Source: JAFAZJ01 sp050183765 (GTDB taxonomy: Bacteria; Pseudomonadota; Alphaproteobacteria; Reyranellales; Reyranellaceae). From it: a stretch of 64,000 bases of DNA. Both the position numbers and the translations under genes were made by a program. The stretch is from contig JBFXAZ010000011.1 of assembly GCA_050183765.1 (NCBI GenBank), positions 1-64,000 on the forward strand, given 5' to 3'. Each line of letters starts with the position of its first letter. Within the stretch, counting starts at the first letter, position 1. Positions 58,982 to 64,000 of the stretch are shown piece by piece. The notes under the pieces were generated by a model, which was given only the letters and a program-made list of their open reading frames with translations, made no database searches and was not told the DNA's origin.

Positions 58982-58986
58982 CCATC

Positions 58987-59514
58987 ATGTTGCTGAATCT
59001 GAGATACGAGCGCTTCGTCGCCGAATACCTGAAGGACCTGAACGGCACCCGTGCCTGCATCCGCGCCGGCTATGCCGCCAAGGGCGCGCGCCAGCAATCC
59101 TCGCGACTGCTGGCGCTGCCGGAAGTGCGCGATGCCATCGCTGCGCGCCAGCGCCAGCTTGCCGAGCAGTTCGAGGTGACCGAGCAGCGCGTGATTGCCG
59201 AGTTCGCCAAGCTGGCCTTCGCCAATCTTGACGATTTCATCGAGGTGCCGGCTGACGGAATCGCCCGCGTCGAGCTGGCCAAGGCCGACCGCACCCGGCG
59301 CGCCGCGCTGACCCAGGTCGTGGTCGAGGAATACGAGAACCGGTCCGGCAGCGGCGAAAGGGCACGCCGCGTGCGCATCAAGATCGCCTCGAAGCAGCAC
59401 GCGCTGGATTCGCTGGCGCGCTACCTGGGCCTGTTCATCGACCGCAGCGAGGTCACCATCACCGACAATCTCGGCGACGATCTCGCCGCCGCGCGCAAGC
59501 GGGCGTGGGGCTGA
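58987..59514 (+). CDS. phage terminase small subunit 1
   Basis: 175 residues. The N-terminal helix-turn-helix (YERFVAEYLKDLNGTRACIR then AGYAAKGARQQSSRLLALPE) and the downstream helices fit the Terminase_2 family, which binds phage DNA at the packaging start. The C-terminal segment HALDSLARYLGLF is typical. No Shine-Dalgarno is visible; the ATG is at the leaderless promoter distance. The second small-subunit gene starts 2 bases after its stop. Confidence 0.88.
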   Translation: MLLNLRYERFVAEYLKDLNGTRACIRAGYAAKGARQQSSRLLALPEVRDAIAARQRQLAEQFEVTEQRVIAEFAKLAFANLDDFIEVPADGIARVELAKADRTRRAALTQVVVEEYENRSGSGERARRVRIKIASKQHALDSLARYLGLFIDRSEVTITDNLGDDLAAARKRAWG

Positions 59515-59516
59515 TC

Positions 59517-59966
59517 ATGGCGCTGAGCGGCCGGCACCGGCGCTTCGTCGAGGCGTTCCTCAAGCGCCCAGTGGGCAAGGAAGCCTACCGCAAGGCCGGG
59601 TTCTCGCCCGGCAGGCAGGCTCACACCTACCGACTGACGCGACGACCCGAAGTCCTGGCGGCGATCAAGGAGGGACAGCACGAGCACCTTCGCGAGGCCA
59701 ACCGGGTGGTCGAGCGGATCGTGGCGGCCTATGCGCGCGTGGCCTTCGCCACGATCGACGATGTGCTGGAGATCGACGCCGACGGATCCGTATCCGTGGA
59801 CCTCGCTCGCGTCGAGAGCAATAGCGCCCTGAAGGGGTTCACTCTCGACGAGAGCCCGAAGTATCGATCGGGCTTCAAGGGTGTACGACGGCTGAAGATC
59901 ACCCTGGCGTCAAAGCTGCATGCCCTCGACGCACTGGCGAAGCATCTCGGCCTGTTCAAGACTTGA
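59517..59966 (+). CDS. phage terminase small subunit 2
   Basis: 149 residues, a diverged paralogue of the preceding gene: RHRRFVEAFLKRPVGKEAYR, AGFSPGRQ, RRPEVLAAI and HALDALAKHLGLF align. Having two small terminases in tandem is unusual. ATG 59517 is two bases past the stop of subunit 1, so translation is probably coupled. The large subunit has its own promoter element 42 bases later. Confidence 0.82.
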   Translation: MALSGRHRRFVEAFLKRPVGKEAYRKAGFSPGRQAHTYRLTRRPEVLAAIKEGQHEHLREANRVVERIVAAYARVAFATIDDVLEIDADGSVSVDLARVESNSALKGFTLDESPKYRSGFKGVRRLKITLASKLHALDALAKHLGLFKT

Positions 59967-60008
59967 TGCCTCGTAGTGGCCGCCGCGCCGGCACTTCGGT
60001 GCTGGAAC

Positions 60009-60059
60009 CGACGCTCGTAGGGGCGGAAATCACGAAAATCGGCTGTTGGCACTAACCTG
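60009..60059 (+). promoter_or_regulatory. leaderless phage-type promoter element, copy 5
   Basis: CGAC-N4-GTAGGGGCGGAAAT (60009-60030), 22 bases, TAACCTG (60053-60059); ATG at 60066, 13 bases from the T. Confidence 0.75.
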
Positions 60060-60065
60060 CGGCGC

Positions 60066-61598
60066 ATGGAACGCACCGCTTCGCTGGACAACGAGCAGCA
60101 ACTGCGCGCCGACATGGCTCGGCTGTCGCGCAACCCTCTCGGATTCGTCAAGTACGCCTTCCCCTGGGGCCGGAAGGGCACGCCGCTGGAGGATGAGGAA
60201 GGCCCGCGCGACTGGCAGGCCGACATTCTGAGCGAAATCGGCCGGCAGCTGCAGGCCAATGCCGCCGCCGGCTTCGACGAGGCGATCCGGCTGGCGGTGT
60301 CCTCGGGTCACGGTGTCGGCAAGTCGGCGCTGATGGCGTGGATCAAGCTGTGGGCGCTCGCGACCTTCGAGGACGCCATGACGGTGATCACCGCCAACAC
60401 CGACCAGCAGCTCCGGACCAAGACCTGGCCGCAGGTGGTGAAGTGGTTCAACCTGATGCCCTGCCGGCACTGGTTCACGTTGACCGATACGGCCATCGTC
60501 AGTGCGGAGAAGGGCCGCCAGAAGACGTGGCGCGGCGATCGCGTCACATGGAGCGCGCACAATACCGAAGCCTTCGCCGGCCTGCACAATCTCCGGCGGC
60601 GCATTGTGCTGCTGTTCGACGAGGCCAGCGCCATCGACGACAAGGTGTGGGAGGTCGCCGAAGGTGCGCTGACCGACGATAACACGGAGATCGTCTGGGT
60701 CGTCTTCGGCAACCCGACGCAGAGCAGAGGCCGCTTCCGCGAATGCTTCGGCCGGTTCCGCGATCGCTGGACCACGCGCCAGATCGACAGCCGCGCCGTG
60801 CCCGGCACCAACAAGACGCAGATCGCGCAGTGGATCGCCGACTACGGCGAGGACAGCGACTTCGTGCGCATGCGCGTGCGGGGCGAATTCCCCACCGTCG
60901 GCACCCATCAGTTCATCGGCATCGACCTGATCGAGGCGGCGCGCCAGCGCGAGCCCGAGTCTCATCTGCGCGATCCGCTGATCATCGGCGTCGACGTGGC
61001 GCGCCATGGCGACGACCGCACGGTGATCTTCTTCCGTCGCGGCCGCGATGCACGCACCATCCCGCCGATACAATTGCGAATCCCCGACCTGATGCAGGTA
61101 GCAGCCCGGGTCGCCGAGGCGGCGCGGCTGCACAATGCCGATGCGGTGTATGTCGACATGGGCATGGGCGCCGGCGTGGTGGATCGGCTGCTGCAGCTCA
61201 ATGTGCCCGGCGTGATCGGCGTCGAGTTCGGGAGTGCGTCCAGTGGCGGTGGCCGCGTGGACGGGCAGGGCGCCAACTACGCCAACAAGCGCGCCGAGAT
61301 GTGGGGCGAGCTGCGCGCCTGGCTGGCGCATGGCGCGATCCCCGACGATGCCGAGCTGGCGGATGATCTTGCGGGACCGGAGTACAGCTTCAACAGCCGC
61401 AGTCAGATCCAGCTTGAGCGCAAGGAGGACATGAAGAAGCGCGGATTGTCGTCTCCCGACATGGGCGATGCGCTGGCGTTGACCTTCGCCTATCCGGCGC
61501 AGGTGCGCATCATCGGCTACAGTCCGGGCGGCTTCGCGCAAGGCGGTGTGCCGGGCAAGGTCGCGGTCGAATACGACATCTTTGCCGACATCTGCTAG
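60066..61598 (+). CDS. phage terminase large subunit
   Basis: 510 residues. ATPase half: Walker A SSGHGVGKSALM near residue 80, Walker B RIVLLFDEAS near 180, coupling motif VFGNPTQ near 215. Nuclease half: IIGVDVARHGDDRTVI near residue 306, a second acidic motif DAVYVDMGMG and the terminal DMGDALALTFAYP. It would cut and drive DNA into procapsids. Portal or capsid genes do not follow; 320 bases of lower-GC non-coding sequence come next. A shorter relative lies at 53377. Confidence 0.92.
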   Translation: MERTASLDNEQQLRADMARLSRNPLGFVKYAFPWGRKGTPLEDEEGPRDWQADILSEIGRQLQANAAAGFDEAIRLAVSSGHGVGKSALMAWIKLWALATFEDAMTVITANTDQQLRTKTWPQVVKWFNLMPCRHWFTLTDTAIVSAEKGRQKTWRGDRVTWSAHNTEAFAGLHNLRRRIVLLFDEASAIDDKVWEVAEGALTDDNTEIVWVVFGNPTQSRGRFRECFGRFRDRWTTRQIDSRAVPGTNKTQIAQWIADYGEDSDFVRMRVRGEFPTVGTHQFIGIDLIEAARQREPESHLRDPLIIGVDVARHGDDRTVIFFRRGRDARTIPPIQLRIPDLMQVAARVAEAARLHNADAVYVDMGMGAGVVDRLLQLNVPGVIGVEFGSASSGGGRVDGQGANYANKRAEMWGELRAWLAHGAIPDDAELADDLAGPEYSFNSRSQIQLERKEDMKKRGLSSPDMGDALALTFAYPAQVRIIGYSPGGFAQGGVPGKVAVEYDIFADIC

Positions 61599-61921
61599 AA
61601 GAGTACCGTTCCAATTTGGGGATTGACCCTTTCCGGAAGAAGACCGGGCAGCAACTAAAGTCTAGTCAAATGGGTGAAGCGGACTCGCGGGCAATGGCTC
61701 AAGACAACCGAGTCTGACCCGAACCCAATATGGGCCGCTCGGCGACGGAAAGCGAACGCAGCCCGTGGCGCGGGGTCGGCAGAATGCCACTTGAGGCAAT
61801 CGAGCTCACGCGATTGCCGCTCACAGGTGGTCAACAAAGTGCTAGGCTTCCATACTAGCAGGGTGTTTGGTCTGGCCGTTCGGAGGGCGCTATTACCGAG
61901 CAGCGTGTTCAAAGACGACTT
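61599..61921. other. intergenic, no gene seen
   Basis: 323 bases between the large terminase and the cyclase. Slightly AT-richer than the terminase genes, no long frame with coding character. It probably contains the cyclase promoter and an insertion boundary. Confidence 0.5.
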
Positions 61922-63637
61922 GTGGCGATCTTGGCCGCTGACGTGGTGGGCTACTCCGCGTTGATGCAGCGCGCCGAGGAAGCTACCTATACCGAGTTGG
62001 AGCGGTTGAAGTGCGAAGTAATCGAGCCTGGCCTCTCCCGCCACGACGGGCGACTGATCAAGACCACGGGTGATGGCGCGTTGGCCGAGTTCGCAAGTCC
62101 GTCGGCTGCGGTGCGATGCGCGGTGGAGATACAGGAAGGCATCGCGTCAGGCAGTAGCTCCCTCAAGCTACGCATTGGTATCAATCTCGGCGAGGTTATC
62201 GTCGGGGCTGACGGCGATCTTTTTGGCGACGGGATCAACATTGCGGTCCGGCTGGAGGGGGGCGCCGATCCTGGCGGCATCCTGATTTCCGAGAAGGTGT
62301 ACAGCGAGGTCGAGGGCAAGCTGGAGGTTGGCTTCGAGGACCGGGGCGAACAGCAGCTCAAGAACATCACCAGGCCGGTTCGCGCCTACGCTGTCCGCGC
62401 GGGCGAGCATCGCGTACCGATGGAGGAGCTAAGTGCCACTCCTCGGCTGCCCGCCAAGCCTTCCATCGCGGTTCTTCCGTTCGAGAACATGAGCGGCGAT
62501 CCTGAGCAAGAGTATTTCGCGGACGGGATGGTTGAAGAGATCATCACCGCTCTCTCGCGGTTCAAGTTGTTGTTCGTCATCGCTCGTAACTCGAGCTTTA
62601 CATTCAAAGGCAAAGCCGTCGATATCAAGGAGGTCGGGCGCAGGCTCGGCGTCCGCTATGTCCTCGAAGGGTCGGTGCGCAAGGCCTCAGGGAAAGTCCG
62701 GATCACAGGGCAGTTGATCGATGCGACTACCGGGGCACATATCTGGGCGGACACGTTCGAGCGTGACCTGACAGACATCTTCGCTCTCCAGGACGACGTC
62801 ACGGTCGCTGTTGTCTCAGCCATTCAGCCGAAATTGCTTCAGACAGAGGTTGAATTGGCGGCGCGGCGGCGACCAGAGAACCTCACCGCTTATGATTTCT
62901 ATCTCCGAGCCTTGCAATGGTCCTATTCGTCCACCCGCGAAGGGCATGCCGAGGCGATCAGGCTGGCCCATCGCGCCCTGGAGCTCGATCCGCGGTTCGG
63001 GGGAGCTGCGGCTCTGGCAGGGGCCTGTCATACGCTTAACGTCGGGTTGGGCTATGCGAGCGATCCTCAATTCGAACGCGACGAAGCGGTGCGGCTCCTT
63101 CACCTGGCATTGAGCGTCGACGATGGTGATCCCGATACATTGGCAAGGGCTTGTACAATCTCGGCGTTCATGGTCGGCGATAGTGAGAGGGCGATCGAAT
63201 TGGCTGACCGGGCGGTCGCGCTCAATCCAAATTCATGCGCCGCATGGCGCCATAGAGGCTGGGTTTATCACAATGCGAGGCAGCCGGAGGAAGCGATCCG
63301 GAGCTTAGAACGTGGCATTCGCCTAAGCCCGATCGACCCAACCGTTTACCGGGCGCTTCTCGGGATGGCGTTGGCCTTTATTGAGCTTGGTCGCTTTAGC
63401 GAGGCCATCGTTGCTGGGAGAAAAGCTCAGCGTCAAAACCCCTCCTTCTTCGGGGTTTACCCCTGCCTCGCATCCGCTTTCGCTCTCCTCGGACACAACG
63501 CGGAGGCGCGCGCGGCGGCGGCGCGTCTGCTTGAGGTCGATCCTGCCTTTACGATATCGTCGTTTATTGCCCGGGGCGCGCTGTCAAACGCGAAGCTGTT
63601 GATTGAGGGGCTGCGGAAAGCCGGATTGCCAGAGTAA
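61922..63637 (+). CDS. class III adenylate cyclase-TolB-like-TPR protein
   Basis: 571 residues. A class III nucleotide cyclase domain (residues 1-160; metal sites in AADVVGYSALM and TTGDGALAEFAS) is followed by a TolB-like domain (AVLPFENMSGDPEQEYFADG, near residue 180) and TPR repeats (about 310-560). It would make cAMP and integrate protein contacts. Homologues usually begin with about ten residues like TEQRVQRRL; here those are present in frame from 61892 but begin with ATT, so the gene starts either at a rare ATT or at GTG 61922 with a trimmed N-terminus. Confidence 0.85.
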   Translation: MAILAADVVGYSALMQRAEEATYTELERLKCEVIEPGLSRHDGRLIKTTGDGALAEFASPSAAVRCAVEIQEGIASGSSSLKLRIGINLGEVIVGADGDLFGDGINIAVRLEGGADPGGILISEKVYSEVEGKLEVGFEDRGEQQLKNITRPVRAYAVRAGEHRVPMEELSATPRLPAKPSIAVLPFENMSGDPEQEYFADGMVEEIITALSRFKLLFVIARNSSFTFKGKAVDIKEVGRRLGVRYVLEGSVRKASGKVRITGQLIDATTGAHIWADTFERDLTDIFALQDDVTVAVVSAIQPKLLQTEVELAARRRPENLTAYDFYLRALQWSYSSTREGHAEAIRLAHRALELDPRFGGAAALAGACHTLNVGLGYASDPQFERDEAVRLLHLALSVDDGDPDTLARACTISAFMVGDSERAIELADRAVALNPNSCAAWRHRGWVYHNARQPEEAIRSLERGIRLSPIDPTVYRALLGMALAFIELGRFSEAIVAGRKAQRQNPSFFGVYPCLASAFALLGHNAEARAAAARLLEVDPAFTISSFIARGALSNAKLLIEGLRKAGLPE

Positions 63638-63901
63638 GCCCGCGTTCGCTTGTGCAGACGAACTGATCGAGCGCCAAGACGCACTGTCTGCAGTAGGCCT
63701 TACTGCGACATACTGTGCCGCGCGAGCGAAGATCGCTTTGGCCCCTGAAAGCGGACAGCGGAACTCACGGGCACCCGGAGGCAGGCTAAGAGTTCACGGC
63801 CTAGTTCTCTCATAGCGATCGACCGTCGCCGGCGAGGTCGAGCCGTACCATCTCGACGCGACCGATGGAGCCAACAGCCAGAGCAGCTTTCCAGCGAGTC
63901 T
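63638..63901. other. intergenic before promoter copy 6
   Basis: No supported gene. The open frame 63603-63815 lacks coding character and overlaps the cyclase end. Confidence 0.5.
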
Positions 63902-63952
63902 CGACACTCGTAGAGGCGGAAATTGGGAGCGGGCGACTGCGCGCATAGACTG
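63902..63952 (+). promoter_or_regulatory. leaderless phage-type promoter element, copy 6
   Basis: CGAC-N4-GTAGAGGCGGAAAT (63902-63923; one base differs), 22 bases, TAGACTG (63946-63952); ATG at 63959, 13 bases from the T. Confidence 0.72.
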
Positions 63953-63958
63953 CGCGTT

Positions 63959-64000
63959 ATGGCCAAGATCCGATACTCATCCTCGCAGATCCAATCCATC
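63959..64000 (+). CDS. partial gene under promoter copy 6
   Basis: Only 14 codons are in the window (MAKIRYSSSQIQSI). The identity cannot be told, but the ATG position relative to the promoter element is the same as for the terminase genes, so it probably belongs to the same phage-derived set. Confidence 0.6.
   Translation, partial: MAKIRYSSSQIQSI

Noticed and set aside
63603..63815. 70-codon open frame after the cyclase
   Set aside because: Overlaps the cyclase end, has no ribosome site and lacks coding character.
1..64000. tRNA, rRNA, integrase and attachment sites
   Set aside because: None was recognised on either strand, so island ends could not be defined by att sites.

Overview
The window is high-GC DNA (by eye near two thirds G+C) with alphaproteobacterial traits: EcfG-type stress promoters (GGAAC-N16/17-CGTT), HDFNN-type and HisKA_2 sensor kinases, single-domain response regulators, YihY, DUF2927 and a cyclase-TolB-TPR protein. 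A soil or freshwater Rhodospirillales/Hyphomicrobiales-like bacterium fits best; genus is not decidable here. No rRNA, tRNA or CRISPR array was seen.

0.1-18.6 kb is chromosomal housekeeping and stress DNA: a D-2-hydroxyacid dehydrogenase, small membrane and secreted proteins, a TadG-like von Willebrand protein, three sensor kinases, a response regulator, a YihY protein, a YflT-like stress protein, a ferritin-like protein, an MscS channel and several zinc-ribbon or STAS-like small proteins. 18.7-27.4 kb is a metal block: an NRAMP-like transporter, a copper P-type ATPase divergent from a CsoR regulator across two G-tract palindromes, then DUF305, CusF-like, multicopper oxidase, TolC-like and lipoprotein genes.

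27.4-41.6 kb holds a stress-promoter-linked response regulator, an MFS gene and arsenic resistance in two halves. One half is an ArsR-ArsC fusion, a GAPDH and ArsJ (arsenate to arsenite, or arsenate to 1-arseno-3-phosphoglycerate and export). The other half is ArsR, an ArsO-like flavoprotein with a cysteine-rich tail, and ACR3, plus a divergent MFS gene. An RND efflux pair lies between the halves. Four inverted-repeat elements of one family and other dispersed repeats occupy gaps here and elsewhere.

41.6-53 kb holds an NlpC/P60-like protein, a Fic protein with iterated upstream repeats, a type III restriction-modification pair (mod/res; the central part of mod looks foreign), a kinase, an MFS gene and small orphan genes.

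48.4-64 kb is the most unusual part. Six copies of one promoter-like element, CGAC-N4-GTAGGGGCGGAAAT-N22-TANNMTG, each end 11-13 bases (counted from the TA) before an ATG with no Shine-Dalgarno, which predicts leaderless mRNAs. They precede a repeat peptide gene, a truncated large terminase, a small proline-rich phage-type protein, two tandem small terminases, an intact large terminase and a gene cut by the window end. Between these high-GC modules lie lower-GC inserts with two MltR-like proteins, a DUF2513 protein and another helical protein, three of which carry RN-x-x-x-H type motifs. No portal, capsid, tail, integrase or lysis gene was seen, so this is either a domesticated packaging island or a set of dispersed phage-derived modules under a shared control signal.
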